A DNA stretch of 64,000 nt from CAKZNE01 sp964485405 (GTDB lineage Bacteria > Bacteroidota > Bacteroidia > Flavobacteriales > Schleiferiaceae): contig CAZAJG010000013.1 of the NCBI GenBank assembly GCA_964485405.1, forward strand, positions 1 to 64,000, in the 5' to 3' direction. The notes under the pieces were generated by a model, which was not told where the DNA came from, did no database searches, and saw nothing but the letters and a program-made list of their open reading frames with translations. Shown piece by piece: positions 44,101 through 53,068 of this stretch. Position 1 is the first letter of the stretch. Each line of letters begins with the position of its first letter. Both the position numbers and the translations under genes were made by a program.

Positions 44101-44350
44101 GTACTATGCTCAACCCGAAGTGCTAAAAGAGCAATACAGCTTACTGTCTTGGTATATGAATTCAAATCGCGATAGGCTCACACCGGATAATAAAATTCTT
44201 ATTTCTAAGTTTTTAGACGATTCTCAATCCTACATCAACGATATCAACACATTTTACGCAGAAGACTGGTCTGAATTCAAAAACTATGTAGACCAACTGG
44301 AACTAAATATTTTTAAACCCACCTCACCCATTGAAACGTTAAACAAATGA
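41180..44350 (+). CDS. Secreted VPS10/sortilin-like beta-propeller protein
   Basis: A 1056-residue protein with a signal peptide (about residues 8-29, ending in STIAQ). The N-terminal 700 residues are many BNR/Asp-box repeats (SASGGLWKSKNAGQSW, SDGGKSWK, SVDGGENW, SFDGGESW, SDDGGKTW, SHDGGNTW), giving a large propeller of the sortilin/VPS10 type. After a linker come a beta-sandwich-like part and a helical C-terminus. No T9SS C-terminal domain. Such Bacteroidota proteins are often annotated glycosyl hydrolase, but no catalytic site is visible. A small lipoprotein gene overlaps its end. Confidence 0.9.
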   Translation: MLIFLPKNGIIKVLAFLFFALLSSSTIAQDSIPERLLEDYRFRNIGPAGMSGRITSIQVDQKNKAIIYVGSASGGLWKSKNAGQSWTNIFKNEKVSSVGSIALHPHNPDVIWVGTGEGNPRNSLTSGYGLYKTSDGGKSWKAVGLEGTRNIHRIIVHPHQPNTLFVAAIGTPWGDSPNRGVYKSVDGGENWAKILYVDERTGAAELVMDPNNPDKLIVNMWEHRREPWVFKSGGKSSGLYVSFDGGESWKKRTEKHGLPKGDLGRLGLAIAASNSDKVYALVEHKGDNALYVSNDGGFKWTKVSESDQIGNRPFYYAEIYVDPKNENRIFSLWSTLTRSDDGGKTWKTIAPYSTIHPDHHALYIDPNHPNYVINGNDGGLNISHDGGNTWRFIENLPIAQFYHINYDMQQPYNVYGGMQDNGSWKGPAYVWSHGGIRNSYWQELYFGDGFDVVPDPSDPRFAYAMSQEGHVGRVDMKTGYSKLIRPVHPDGKTLRFNWNAAIAQNPFDKNSIYFGAQYVFKSNNKGDSWKLISPDLTTNDSSKQKASESGGLTFDVTGAENYTTILCIEPSSLDEKVIWVSTDDGRLHLTRDGGESWTDLSKKLKGAPSGCWIPQVVHSTHQKGAAFVVLNDYRRNNWKSYLYYTSDYGKTFKRLVDPAKVWGYCLSVVQDPKEENLLFLGTNNGLYFSWDFGQHWQKWGKDFPTVPVNDLKIHPREGDVIAGTFGQSCLILDDLQPLREMIDHLPTHLQKKGITLFTPPTAYNVHFKRADGTRFAGHAVFQGENRSYGAQISFWNGFSKSDSIKAKKVRVRIKDENGKEIRKFYKDYKEGFNRFYWGLDAKRVKFPNRNQPIYDTTEAGGLKVIPGQYKVILELGEHTDSTLVQVQSDPRIEVSYEIQKANFSAKSELYNKLQGLQKAANALKESKKSIAIIKKLVKDQEKDSVTIALHDSIKGINKKIKILEERLYGKKVEGYYAQPEVLKEQYSLLSWYMNSNRDRLTPDNKILISKFLDDSQSYINDINTFYAEDWSEFKNYVDQLELNIFKPTSPIETLNK

Positions 44351-44718
44351 AAAACTTAACTCTATTCTTACTAGCCTTTATCGCTTTTACCTCTTGTGCT
44401 CCTGAAAACTCAGACCCTTCTTTAGTTGGAACATGGCGTTTGGTTATTCCGAATAATGAAATGAATGTAAACTACATCAACGAGACGGTGTTTTATGAAG
44501 CAGATAGTTTTTCCAACCGTTTATTCACTCCAGATACCACTTACTTCAACGTAACGGGTAGCTACACATACGTAAAGGATTCCAGCAAAATCTCGCTTTC
44601 TGCGGATAACTTTTCGGTAGAAAGTTCTATTTTAAAACTAACAAAGGATACACTTGTCATTGAGTCACAACCCAATAAACGTGTGTCTACCTTTACCCGC
44701 TTTAAGGGCGAGGATTAG
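44347..44718 (+). CDS. Small lipoprotein
   Basis: A 123-residue protein with a lipobox (FTSC, Cys near residue 17) and a mature beta-rich part with repeated Trp/Tyr strands, of the kind seen in lipocalin-like Bacteroidota lipoproteins (GTWRLVIP near residue 28). Its ATG overlaps the TGA of the VPS10-like gene, so both are translated from one mRNA. The 3' end overlaps the gpsA stop on the other strand by 4 bp. Confidence 0.75.
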   Translation: MKNLTLFLLAFIAFTSCAPENSDPSLVGTWRLVIPNNEMNVNYINETVFYEADSFSNRLFTPDTTYFNVTGSYTYVKDSSKISLSADNFSVESSILKLTKDTLVIESQPNKRVSTFTRFKGED

Positions 44719-45698
44719 TTTAATTTTTCTGCCAATTTTTCCATCACTTTTTTAGGTGACCGGCCTTCGTATAGAACTTTGTATACGGCATTTGCTATAG
44801 GCATTTTAATGTCGTAGGCTTTTCTTACTTGGCGAATTAGGTTTGCGGCATAGTAACCTTCGGCAACCATATTCATTTCTAAAATGGCCGAGCTTACGGT
44901 GTAACCTTTTCCTATCATGTTTCCAAACATGCGGTTGCGGCTAAATTGGGAGTATGCCGTAACTAGTAAATCTCCTAAATAGGCAGAATCGTTTATATCC
45001 CTTTTAATTGGGTGAACAGCTTTGATGAAACGTTTCATCTCGCGTGTAGCATTACTCACTAAAACCGCTTGAAAATTATCGCCATACCGTAAACCATGGC
45101 ATATCCCAGAAGCTAAAGCATAAATATTCTTGAGCACAGCAGCATATTCGGTACCGTAGATGTCGTCTGAAATCGTAGTTTTGATGAAATCGCAGTTCAT
45201 ACGCTCCGCTAAACGACTGGCATTTTCTTCGTTGGCACAAGCGATCGTCAAGTAAGAAAGTCTCTCTAATGCCACTTCTTCGGCATGGCATGGACCCGAG
45301 ATAACTCCAATGCTGTGAAGTGGAATATCGTACTTCTCATTCAAAAACTCTCCTACAATCAGGTTCTCATCCGGCACTATTCCTTTTATCGCACTAAAAA
45401 CCAATTTATTGGATATATCAACCGTTAAGTTTTCCAGCGCATTTTTCAAAAAAGCCGAGGGTACGGCAAAAACAATACAATCCACCTGCTCCGCTATATG
45501 ATTGATATCTGTAGAAATATCAATCTTTTCTGTAGGGAGCTGAACCGAACTTAAATAGTTTGGGTTGTGATGCTGCGTTTTAATGTGTGTTACACTGTCT
45601 TCGTTCCGCATCCACCAACCCACATAATCATTCTGTTCGGTTAATATTTTAACGAGGGCTGTAGCCCAACTTCCTCCTCCAATTACAGCAATTTGCAT
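44715..45698 (-). CDS. gpsA: NAD(P)H-dependent glycerol-3-phosphate dehydrogenase
   Basis: A 327-residue enzyme with an N-terminal Rossmann motif GGGSWATAL near residue 7. Near 196 is the catalytic-domain KNIYALASGICHGLRYGDNF, with the active-site Lys and the Asn-Ala-Thr-Arg-Glu-Met substrate signature. GPCHAEEVA near residue 136 is another family signature. It makes sn-glycerol 3-phosphate for phospholipid synthesis. Located 4 bp downstream of the M28 peptidase gene on the same strand. Confidence 0.95.
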   Translation of the reverse strand: MQIAVIGGGSWATALVKILTEQNDYVGWWMRNEDSVTHIKTQHHNPNYLSSVQLPTEKIDISTDINHIAEQVDCIVFAVPSAFLKNALENLTVDISNKLVFSAIKGIVPDENLIVGEFLNEKYDIPLHSIGVISGPCHAEEVALERLSYLTIACANEENASRLAERMNCDFIKTTISDDIYGTEYAAVLKNIYALASGICHGLRYGDNFQAVLVSNATREMKRFIKAVHPIKRDINDSAYLGDLLVTAYSQFSRNRMFGNMIGKGYTVSSAILEMNMVAEGYYAANLIRQVRKAYDIKMPIANAVYKVLYEGRSPKKVMEKLAEKLN

Positions 45699-45702
45699 AC
45701 GC

Positions 45703-47391
45703 TTAAAATTGAACTTTAACAGTGGTATCTTTTCCTTCTCTTTGGTAAATCACCTCTACCTTATCCCCTTTCTTGTGTCTGCTTAAAGCCTTCATATAAC
45801 TCATCATATCTACCACCTTTACGTCACCCATTTGGGTTACAATATCACCAGCTTTCATACCCGCTTTTGCAGCTGGTTTATCTTCTGTTACCCCATCAAT
45901 TTTCATCCCTTCTCCGTCAAACATATAGTCTGGCATTACGCCTAAAGTAACTGTAAATCGTGGCGCAGCTTCCGATTGTTCCTTGGTCTGCGTAAACTCC
46001 ATTTTCTCCACTTCCTCTAGCTGTTGTACGAGCTTCAACACATAGGAGATCAAGAAAATCTCACCTTTAATATTGATTCTTTCGGCCAGATCTGTAGGCT
46101 TATGATAATCAGGATGCGTACCTGTAAAAAAGTGTAAGGCCGGAATTTCTTGGTAATAGAAACTAGTATGATCAGATGGTCCTACGCCACTTTTAGAAGT
46201 TTTTATGGATAATCCGTTACACCCTTTTGAAGTGATTAACTCTTCCCAGATAGGGGAAGTTCCAACACCATTTACGGCTAGTTCTTGGTTCTTCATCCTG
46301 CCGATCATATCAAAGTTTATCATGTAACGAACCCTTCCAAATTGTTTAGGCATGTGCTTTACAAAATAGGAAGAACCTAAAAGCCCCATTTCTTCTCCGC
46401 TAAAAGCAACAAAAGCATAATTAAACCGATTGAAAGTTCCATCACCTGCTTTAATGGTTCTAGCCATCTCCATCATGCCTGCCGTTCCACTAGCATTATC
46501 GTCTGCTCCATAATGAATCTTCTTTTCCTTTCCCGCATATAAAGAAGAGCTTCCGCCCCATCCCAAATGATCGTAATGGGCCCCGATTACAACCGTTTCG
46601 TCTGCTCCATTATTTAAAAACCCTACCACATTAAAGGCCTCTATCTTTCTCTCACTAAGTTTGGTGTTCAGAATTATCTCTTTCCCTTTTTTGATTTTTT
46701 TCGCCCATTTCACATTTTGAATGAATACAACCGGAATATCTTTACTCTTTATTTTACGATAGGAAGGGTTGGGATCGCTCGCATCATCCTGGAGGTTTAC
46801 AAAAATTACTGCCTTGGCTCCATTCTGTTTCGCCAATTTCACCCTTTCCCCCAGGTCGTGATGATTCACATATTTCGAGTGTGGATGTACCCCATCTGGT
46901 GATGAAATGTCAATCACAAAAATTTTATCCTTCAGCTTTTTAGGCTTTAGTTTTTTATAGTTATCCAAACCTAAATCTGGTGCGGAGATACCATAGTCTA
47001 CAAATACGGTTTTGCCTTCTACTCGACTACTTGAAGAATACTTAAGGGGAAAGAAATCCGTAAATAGAGCTAACGTATCCTTTTTAACAACCAACAGATT
47101 CTCTTTGCTAAAAGTTACCTCTTTGCTAATGGAGAATTCTTGATAGTACTCTGATGAAGTAACACTTCGTAAGTTGAGTTTCGCAAATTCGCTAGCTACA
47201 TATTGTGCAGCCATTAAAGCCCCCTCAGTACCCGGCTCTCTGCCCATTAATTTTGGTGAGGCTAAAATGCCTATATCTTTTACTAAACGGTCTTCTACAC
47301 CACCCATCATTGGAAAGCACATATTTTGGCCCATGGCAGAAAAACCAACAGTTAGGGCAAGGCTGAAAACCAATAGTTTAAATTTTATCAT
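45703..47391 (-). CDS. Secreted M28 family peptidase with PDZ domain
   Basis: A 562-residue protein when started at the ATG giving MIKFKLLVFSLALTV, a proper signal peptide ending in SAMGQ; an upstream in-frame start at 47445 adds 18 unlikely residues. A PA-like insert is followed by an M28 aminopeptidase domain with all zinc ligands: AHYDHLG, ADDNASG, FSGEEMGLLG, INFDMIG and PSDHTSF. The C-terminal ~90 residues are a PDZ domain (IDGVTEDKPAAKAGMKAGD). Probably periplasmic or surface protein/peptide hydrolysis. It divides from the flippase gene by a 175-bp divergent gap. Confidence 0.92.
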   Translation of the reverse strand: MIKFKLLVFSLALTVGFSAMGQNMCFPMMGGVEDRLVKDIGILASPKLMGREPGTEGALMAAQYVASEFAKLNLRSVTSSEYYQEFSISKEVTFSKENLLVVKKDTLALFTDFFPLKYSSSSRVEGKTVFVDYGISAPDLGLDNYKKLKPKKLKDKIFVIDISSPDGVHPHSKYVNHHDLGERVKLAKQNGAKAVIFVNLQDDASDPNPSYRKIKSKDIPVVFIQNVKWAKKIKKGKEIILNTKLSERKIEAFNVVGFLNNGADETVVIGAHYDHLGWGGSSSLYAGKEKKIHYGADDNASGTAGMMEMARTIKAGDGTFNRFNYAFVAFSGEEMGLLGSSYFVKHMPKQFGRVRYMINFDMIGRMKNQELAVNGVGTSPIWEELITSKGCNGLSIKTSKSGVGPSDHTSFYYQEIPALHFFTGTHPDYHKPTDLAERINIKGEIFLISYVLKLVQQLEEVEKMEFTQTKEQSEAAPRFTVTLGVMPDYMFDGEGMKIDGVTEDKPAAKAGMKAGDIVTQMGDVKVVDMMSYMKALSRHKKGDKVEVIYQREGKDTTVKVQF

Positions 47392-47541
47392 AACATCTAT
47401 ATCTGCCGTCAAATATAAGAAGTAAGGCCAACAACCTACCACCAATAAATATTAAAACATCTGTATTCAGTATTAACAAACCATCGTTTCAACACGTTGA
47501 GAATTATTTCAACAATATCATCACCGTTAAAGGAGCCTACT

Positions 47542-47549
47542 TACCTTTG
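47542..47549 (+). promoter_or_regulatory. Candidate -7 element for the flippase gene
   Basis: TACCTTTG fits TAnnTTTG, 17 bp before the TTG start at 47567, in the divergent gap. Confidence 0.4.
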
Positions 47550-47566
47550 CTTAAAAATTTATAAGC

Positions 47567-49030
47567 TTGTCTTCATTAAAAAAGCTCGCTTCCCAAACGG
47601 CTATTTACGGTTTAAGTAGCATTTTAGGTAGAGTACTCACATTTGCGCTTACCCCGCTTTACACACAAGTTCTTCCTAAACAGGAGTTCGGGCAAAATAC
47701 AGACATCTATTCCATGATCATGTTTTTAATGGTGATCATCACCTTTGGCATGGAAACCACTTTTTTTCGATTTCAAAAAGAAAAAGAATACGGATCAAGC
47801 CAAGTGTTTAGCCACTCTGTAGGATGGGTAATCTCACTCAGTATTATACTGATTAGTAGTGTGCTTCTTTTTCTAGACCCCATAGCTATTAAACTTCAAT
47901 ACCCGGAGCATCCAGAGTATATTCTTTGGTTGGCTCTTATTGTAAGTACAGATGCAATAAGTGCGGTTCCGTTTGCCAAACTTAGAGCAGATAACAAAGC
48001 TTATCGGTTTGTTTTTGTGCGCCTTACTACTACCGTTATCATCGTTATATGTAATCTGCTGTTTTTCTGGGGCTTCCCCTATATGTTGAAACATCAAATT
48101 GCACCTGATTTGGTTAATCTGTTGTATGATCCAAGTTTAGGTGTTGCTTATATTTTCATCTCCAACTTAATTGGAAATGGGATACTGATGCTTTTGTTTT
48201 TACCCGAATTATTAAAAATCAAACTCCAGCTAAACCCAAAGCTCCTCAAAAAGATGCTTATTTATGCTTCTCCTTTGGTAATAGCAGGTTTACCCGGTAT
48301 CGTTAATGAAATGGCCAATCGCCAATTCTTGAAATTTTTATTGCCCGAAGAAGAGAATTTTGAAGCCCTGGGCATTTTTGGTGCCAACATCAAAATTGCC
48401 ACTTTTATGATGTTGTTCATTCAAGCCTTTCGATTTGCGGCTGAACCGTTTTTCTTTTCTGGAGAAGGAGAGTTTAAGGATAAAATGGCGCGCGTTATGC
48501 GCTATTTTGTAATCATTCAAGCCACCATCTTTTTAGCCATTGTCTGCTTTATCGATCTCATAAAGTGGTCACACTTTATCGATGAGAAATACTGGGAAGG
48601 TCTCTCCATAGTGCCCATTTTGGTGTTTGCTAACCTATTATTGGGCATTAACTTTAATCTCAACATTTGGTATAAGCTCAAAAACTTAACCCGAATGGGA
48701 ACCTACATCACCTTTACAGGCTTAATCGTAACGATTATTAGCAACCTTATCCTCATTCCTAAATACGGATATACCGGGGCTGCTTGGGCTACTTTAATTA
48801 GTTATGCGAGTATGACTCTCTGTAGCTATTATCTCAATCAAAAATTCGACCGCACAGCCTATCCAATTAAAACCATTGGTCTCCACTTGGTTTTGAGTGT
48901 GTTTTTAGCCTATCTAAGTTTTTATGTTTTTAAGTCTGATTTGATTATCGCCACGCTTTGTTTTGCTGCCTATGCTGCATTTGTGTGGTTTACAGAAGGA
49001 CGCCAACTCTTAAAGCCCATAAAAAAATGA
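47567..49030 (+). CDS. Polysaccharide biosynthesis flippase (Wzx-like)
   Basis: A 487-residue membrane protein starting with TTG, with about 14 membrane helices. The N-terminal SSLKKLASQTAIYGLSSILG is the usual opening of Bacteroidota oligosaccharide flippases of the MOP superfamily. It should move lipid-linked glycans across the inner membrane. Its stop overlaps the ATG of dut, so the two genes are co-translated. A nucleotidyltransferase follows, fitting cell-envelope sugar metabolism. Confidence 0.9.
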   Translation: MSSLKKLASQTAIYGLSSILGRVLTFALTPLYTQVLPKQEFGQNTDIYSMIMFLMVIITFGMETTFFRFQKEKEYGSSQVFSHSVGWVISLSIILISSVLLFLDPIAIKLQYPEHPEYILWLALIVSTDAISAVPFAKLRADNKAYRFVFVRLTTTVIIVICNLLFFWGFPYMLKHQIAPDLVNLLYDPSLGVAYIFISNLIGNGILMLLFLPELLKIKLQLNPKLLKKMLIYASPLVIAGLPGIVNEMANRQFLKFLLPEEENFEALGIFGANIKIATFMMLFIQAFRFAAEPFFFSGEGEFKDKMARVMRYFVIIQATIFLAIVCFIDLIKWSHFIDEKYWEGLSIVPILVFANLLLGINFNLNIWYKLKNLTRMGTYITFTGLIVTIISNLILIPKYGYTGAAWATLISYASMTLCSYYLNQKFDRTAYPIKTIGLHLVLSVFLAYLSFYVFKSDLIIATLCFAAYAAFVWFTEGRQLLKPIKK

Positions 49031-49476
49031 ATCTTGAAAAACTAAAAGTTAGAATTGTAAACCAATCTGGGTACGAACTTCCTGCTTACAAAACAGCTCT
49101 TTCTGCTGGTTTAGATCTGAAAGCGGTTCTTGAAAGTTCGGTCACATTAGGCCCACTAGAAAGAAAGCTCATTAAAACCGGACTTTTTATTGAGCTTCCC
49201 GCTGCTTACGAGGCTCAGGTAAGACCTAGGAGCGGTATGGCTTTGAAACAAGGACTAACGGTTTTAAATACCCCGGGTACCATTGATGCAGACTATCGTG
49301 GGGAAATCGGAGTTATTCTGGTTAACCTCTCCAACCAAAAAGTAACCATAGAAAATGGAGAAAGAATTGCCCAACTGGTTGTTGCTCGTCACGAGCAAGT
49401 AGAATGGGTAGAAACTACAGAATTGGAGTCTACCGAACGTGGGTCTGGAGGCTTTGGAAGTACGGGCACACATTAA
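49027..49476 (+). CDS. dut: dUTP diphosphatase
   Basis: A 149-residue trimeric dUTPase. Start chosen at the ATG overlapping the flippase stop; a longer frame from 48958 lies inside the flippase gene. Motif 1 has AGLDLKA; PRSGMALK is motif 2; NTPGTIDADYRGEIGVI is motif 3; NGERIAQLV is motif 4; and the C-terminal GSGGFGSTG is motif 5. It hydrolyses dUTP to dUMP, keeping uracil out of DNA. Confidence 0.96.
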   Translation: MNLEKLKVRIVNQSGYELPAYKTALSAGLDLKAVLESSVTLGPLERKLIKTGLFIELPAAYEAQVRPRSGMALKQGLTVLNTPGTIDADYRGEIGVILVNLSNQKVTIENGERIAQLVVARHEQVEWVETTELESTERGSGGFGSTGTH

Positions 49477-49487
49477 CGACTATTTCC

Positions 49488-49517
49488 TTTGAAATTCGTT
49501 AAGTCCGCTTATTTTTG
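49488..49517 (+). promoter_or_regulatory. Bacteroidota-type promoter of the nucleotidyltransferase operon
   Basis: TTTG (49488-49491), an 18-bp spacer and TATTTTTG (49510-49517) match the -33/-7 consensus. The ATG follows 39 bp later. Confidence 0.6.
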
Positions 49518-49555
49518 CTACAACACTAATTATTGAACCTCTCAAGAAATACTAG

Positions 49556-50560
49556 ATGAAAATAATAGTTCCGATGGCCGGCAGAGGCAGTCGATTAAGA
49601 CCACACACCCTTACTATACCTAAGCCTTTAATCCCTATTGCCGGTAAACCTATTGTGCAAAGACTCGTAGAGGATATTGTAAAAGTTTGCGACCAAAAGG
49701 TAGACGAAATCGCTTTTATCATCGGTGATTTTGGTAAGGAAACTGAAGAAGAATTGATCCAAGTAGCGGAAAGCCTTGGAGCAAAAGGAAGTATTTATTC
49801 TCAAGACGAACCGCTTGGAACAGCTCACGCCATTCTTTGTGCAAAACCTTCGCTAACTGGCAATTTAGTAGTTGCTTTTGCGGATACACTCTTTAGAGCA
49901 GACTTTACGCTGGATAGCGATGCGGATGGAGTTATCTGGACCAAGAAGGTGGAAGACCCTAGCGCATTTGGTGTGGTGAAAAAGAATGAAAGTGGTATTA
50001 TCACTGATTTTATTGAAAAACCGAAAGAATTTGTTTCAGATGAAGCGATTATAGGGATCTACTACTTTAAAGACGGAGATTTCTTAAGAGATGAATTGCA
50101 ATATCTTTTGGATAACGACATTAAAGACAAGGGAGAGTACCAGTTAACCAACGCCTTGGAGAATATGAAGAACAAAGGAAGTGACTTTACTTCCGGCACG
50201 GTTAATGAATGGATGGATTGTGGAAACAAAGACGTTACCGTTGAAACAAACGGTAGAATACTAGGTTTTATTCAAAACGAAGAAACTCTGGTAAGTACAG
50301 ACGCTACTATTGAAAACTCAGAAATAATAAAGCCTTGCTATATTGGAGCAGGAGCGGTTATTAAGAATAGTAAAATTGGGCCTTTAGTAAGTATTGGTGC
50401 ACATACAAGCGTAAATAATAGTACAATAGACAATAGTATTATTCAAAACGAAAGTGAAGTGCACAATGCAAAGCTTACTAATTCCATGATAGGAAATAAA
50501 GCATTTTTTGATGGAGAATTCTCTACAGTTAGCATTGGAGATTACAGCAAAATGGAGTAG
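49556..50560 (+). CDS. Sugar-1-phosphate nucleotidyltransferase
   Basis: A 334-residue enzyme. The N-terminal nucleotidyltransferase signature GRGSRLRPHTLTIPKPLIPI is near residues 9-28, with DEPLGTAHAIL near 83 and a WMDCGNK segment near 221. A C-terminal hexapeptide left-handed beta-helix (about 250-334: IENSEIIKPCYIGAGAVIKN) is present. It makes an NDP-sugar (glucose- or GlcNAc-1-phosphate type); the exact substrate cannot be told. It starts an operon with the TPR, DUF4292 and EnvC-like genes. Confidence 0.88.
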   Translation: MKIIVPMAGRGSRLRPHTLTIPKPLIPIAGKPIVQRLVEDIVKVCDQKVDEIAFIIGDFGKETEEELIQVAESLGAKGSIYSQDEPLGTAHAILCAKPSLTGNLVVAFADTLFRADFTLDSDADGVIWTKKVEDPSAFGVVKKNESGIITDFIEKPKEFVSDEAIIGIYYFKDGDFLRDELQYLLDNDIKDKGEYQLTNALENMKNKGSDFTSGTVNEWMDCGNKDVTVETNGRILGFIQNEETLVSTDATIENSEIIKPCYIGAGAVIKNSKIGPLVSIGAHTSVNNSTIDNSIIQNESEVHNAKLTNSMIGNKAFFDGEFSTVSIGDYSKME

Positions 50561-52274
50561 GAAACTCTTTTCTACTTTCATCTTAATTCTTATCATCTCC
50601 TTTTCGGCTATGGCCCAAAAGGGAGATGATTTAAGCTATGCGCTTTCTGGGAAAGAGTTGATGGCTTTCAATGAGCTTTTCTTTGCTGCGGAAAAGGACT
50701 TTAATCTAGGCAACTACAAACAGGCAGAAGAAAAGTACCGAGACTTATATAAGATTACCGCTTACAATGCTACCGTGTGTTATCGCTTAGCAGAAGTATA
50801 TCTTGGTGATGGAAATCGGGAAGATGCTATCTTTTTTGGAGAACGAGCGGTAGAGTTAGACGATGAGAACAAATGGTTTAAGCTGGGCTTAGTTACCATT
50901 TATCGCCAATTCCGTATCCCTAAAAAACAAGTAGGATTACTATCTCGTTTAATTGAAAGCGATCCTGAAAATCCGGATTACCGCTTTGAGTTAGCTACCG
51001 TACATCGTCAAATGGGTGAGCTTGATGAAGCTATAGAGCAGCTGGACGCTTTGGAAGAGCGAATCGGCATGCACGAATTAATTACTTCCGAAAAAAAGCA
51101 GATTTATCTTGAAAAAGGCGATGTAGATGCTGCTGCAGAAGAACTCCAAAAGTTGATTGAGGCTTTTCCCAAAGAGCTTAACTACTATGGTATTTTAGGA
51201 CAGGTGTATGAAATTAATGGCCTGCCAGAGAAAGCCCTTAAGGTTTATAATACCATGTTGGAGATTTCTCCAAACGATCCTCGTCCTCACTTAGATTTGG
51301 CCAACTATTATCAAAAGAAGCAGGATCGGGAAAAATCCTTATTTCATCTTAATAAAGCTATTCGTAGTCCAGATTTAGATATTGATAAGAAAATCGCTGC
51401 CCTGCTGAGCCTTTTCAATGCTTCAGAAACCGATAGTACCCTTAGAAATACAGCACTTGAAATGCTTGAAAGTGTTGTAGCTGTTCACTCTTCTGATCCA
51501 AAAGCGTATACCATTTATGGTGACTTCTTGAGTCAAGCGGGTTTTAATGACAAGGCGCTAAATGCCTATAAAAAAGCCGTTCAGCTAGATGGAGGGAGTA
51601 AATATCAGATTTGGGAGCAAATCCTGCTGATTCAAATTCAAACCTTAAAATATGATAGTTTGGCAGTTAGTGGCCCAAAAGCGATAGACCTTTTTCCAAA
51701 CCAGCCCTTGCCTTATTTGTTTTCAGGTATTGCTTTTTCCTTTTTAGAAAACCTTAAAGAAAGTGCTTATTACCTGGAGGAAGGTTTGGTTTTTGTGATT
51801 GGAAACCCACGTTTAAAAGAACAATTTTACACCCAACTGGCAGACGTTTATCACCGTTTGGAAAACCATGAACGAAGCGATGGGTATTTTGATAAATCAC
51901 TCGCTGTAAACCCTGTAAACCCAACAGCTTTAAACAACTATGCTTATTACCTTTCGGTAAGAGGAGAGAAATTGGAAAAAGCCTTGGAAATGACCGAAGA
52001 GAGCAATCGTCTTAGCCCCAATAACGCTGTGTTTTTAGATACATGGGCTTGGGTTTTATACAAGAATGGCGACTATGCTTTAGCTCTAGAAAAAATCGAG
52101 CGTGTTGTACAACTAAGTGCAAAACCCAATGGCGAAATTTTAGAACATTATGGCGATATCCTCCTGAAAAACGGAAAAACAGAAGAAGCTCTAAGTCAGT
52201 ACCAAAAGGCCCTGAAATTAGGTGGTACTACACCAGAAATACATGATAAAATCAAATCTTTAAGTTCTCCATGA
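50535..52274 (+). CDS. Secreted TPR protein
   Basis: About 579 residues. The signal peptide (KLFSTFILILIISFSAMAQ) begins inside the end of the previous gene. No ATG lies just before it, so a TTG at 50535 is the likeliest start; an ATG at 50508 is further upstream. The mature protein is an array of TPR units from residue ~45 to the end (for example NYKQAEEKYRDLYKITAYN). Common in Bacteroidota between a sugar nucleotidyltransferase and DUF4292, and probably periplasmic. The last codon overlaps the next ATG. Confidence 0.85.
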   Translation: MEITAKWSRKLFSTFILILIISFSAMAQKGDDLSYALSGKELMAFNELFFAAEKDFNLGNYKQAEEKYRDLYKITAYNATVCYRLAEVYLGDGNREDAIFFGERAVELDDENKWFKLGLVTIYRQFRIPKKQVGLLSRLIESDPENPDYRFELATVHRQMGELDEAIEQLDALEERIGMHELITSEKKQIYLEKGDVDAAAEELQKLIEAFPKELNYYGILGQVYEINGLPEKALKVYNTMLEISPNDPRPHLDLANYYQKKQDREKSLFHLNKAIRSPDLDIDKKIAALLSLFNASETDSTLRNTALEMLESVVAVHSSDPKAYTIYGDFLSQAGFNDKALNAYKKAVQLDGGSKYQIWEQILLIQIQTLKYDSLAVSGPKAIDLFPNQPLPYLFSGIAFSFLENLKESAYYLEEGLVFVIGNPRLKEQFYTQLADVYHRLENHERSDGYFDKSLAVNPVNPTALNNYAYYLSVRGEKLEKALEMTEESNRLSPNNAVFLDTWAWVLYKNGDYALALEKIERVVQLSAKPNGEILEHYGDILLKNGKTEEALSQYQKALKLGGTTPEIHDKIKSLSSP

Positions 52275-53068
52275 AGAATCTAGTATTTGTTTTATTTCTT
52301 GCTCTAGCCATTACTTCTTGCGGCTCTAAAAAGCTTAGGCCTGAGGGAGCTCCTCCTGCCATAAAGGAGAAACAGCTGCATGCTAGAATAGATAGTGCTC
52401 AAAACACTTATCAAACCTTAATTGTAAAAGCGAACGGGCGTTTTACGGATAACAAGGGTTCTCAAAGTTTTAAAGTAGAGTTTAGGTTGTTAAAAGATAG
52501 TTTGGTTTGGGTGGATATTGCAGACCCAATATTGGGAATAAAAGTGGCTCGTGCTATTGTTTTTAGCGATAGCGTTGCCTTTGTAAACAAATTAGAACGT
52601 CAGTTTTACCAGGGAAACATTGAAAAGCTCGCTCAAAAAATAAAAATGGATCTTGGTTTTGAACTGCTTCAAAATATTCTATCTGCAAATCTTGCTTATC
52701 CCATTAAGGATAAAGCATACGAACTGTTTTATCGTCCCGGCTCTTATGTGTTTGCAGATTTTCGGTTGGATGAGGTAAACGACAGCCTTCAAAACTTTCC
52801 AAAGGGATTGATTCATCAAGTATTTATAGATCCGAAAAACGCTAAACCCAATAGGCAGCTGCAAACTAAATACAACGAGAATCAGCGTTATGAGCTTCTC
52901 TTCCAAAACTTTGCACCTCAAAAAGATCTTCTGTATCCAAAAAATATAAGCGTAATTTCGACCGGTAAAACCGAAGCTAAACTGGATTTACAGATTAAGA
53001 GTGTTAAGAAGAACGTTGAAACCAAATACCCAATTAAGATTCCTGCCGGATATGAGTCCATTTTTTAG
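52271..53068 (+). CDS. DUF4292 lipoprotein (LolA/LolB-like)
   Basis: A 265-residue protein with a lipobox (AITSCGSK, Cys near residue 17). The single-domain beta half-barrel pattern (NTYQTLIVKANGRFTDNKGS, then VWVDIADPILGIKVARAIV) is typical of DUF4292, which resembles the LolA/LolB lipoprotein-carrier fold. A role in outer-membrane lipoprotein handling is an inference from fold. It overlaps the preceding gene by 4 bp and the following one by 17 bp. Confidence 0.85.
   Translation: MKNLVFVLFLALAITSCGSKKLRPEGAPPAIKEKQLHARIDSAQNTYQTLIVKANGRFTDNKGSQSFKVEFRLLKDSLVWVDIADPILGIKVARAIVFSDSVAFVNKLERQFYQGNIEKLAQKIKMDLGFELLQNILSANLAYPIKDKAYELFYRPGSYVFADFRLDEVNDSLQNFPKGLIHQVFIDPKNAKPNRQLQTKYNENQRYELLFQNFAPQKDLLYPKNISVISTGKTEAKLDLQIKSVKKNVETKYPIKIPAGYESIF

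Noticed and set aside
49027..49476. dut starting at 48958
   Set aside because: The extra 23 residues lie within the flippase gene and are not dUTPase-like; the ATG at 49027 gives the normal family length.
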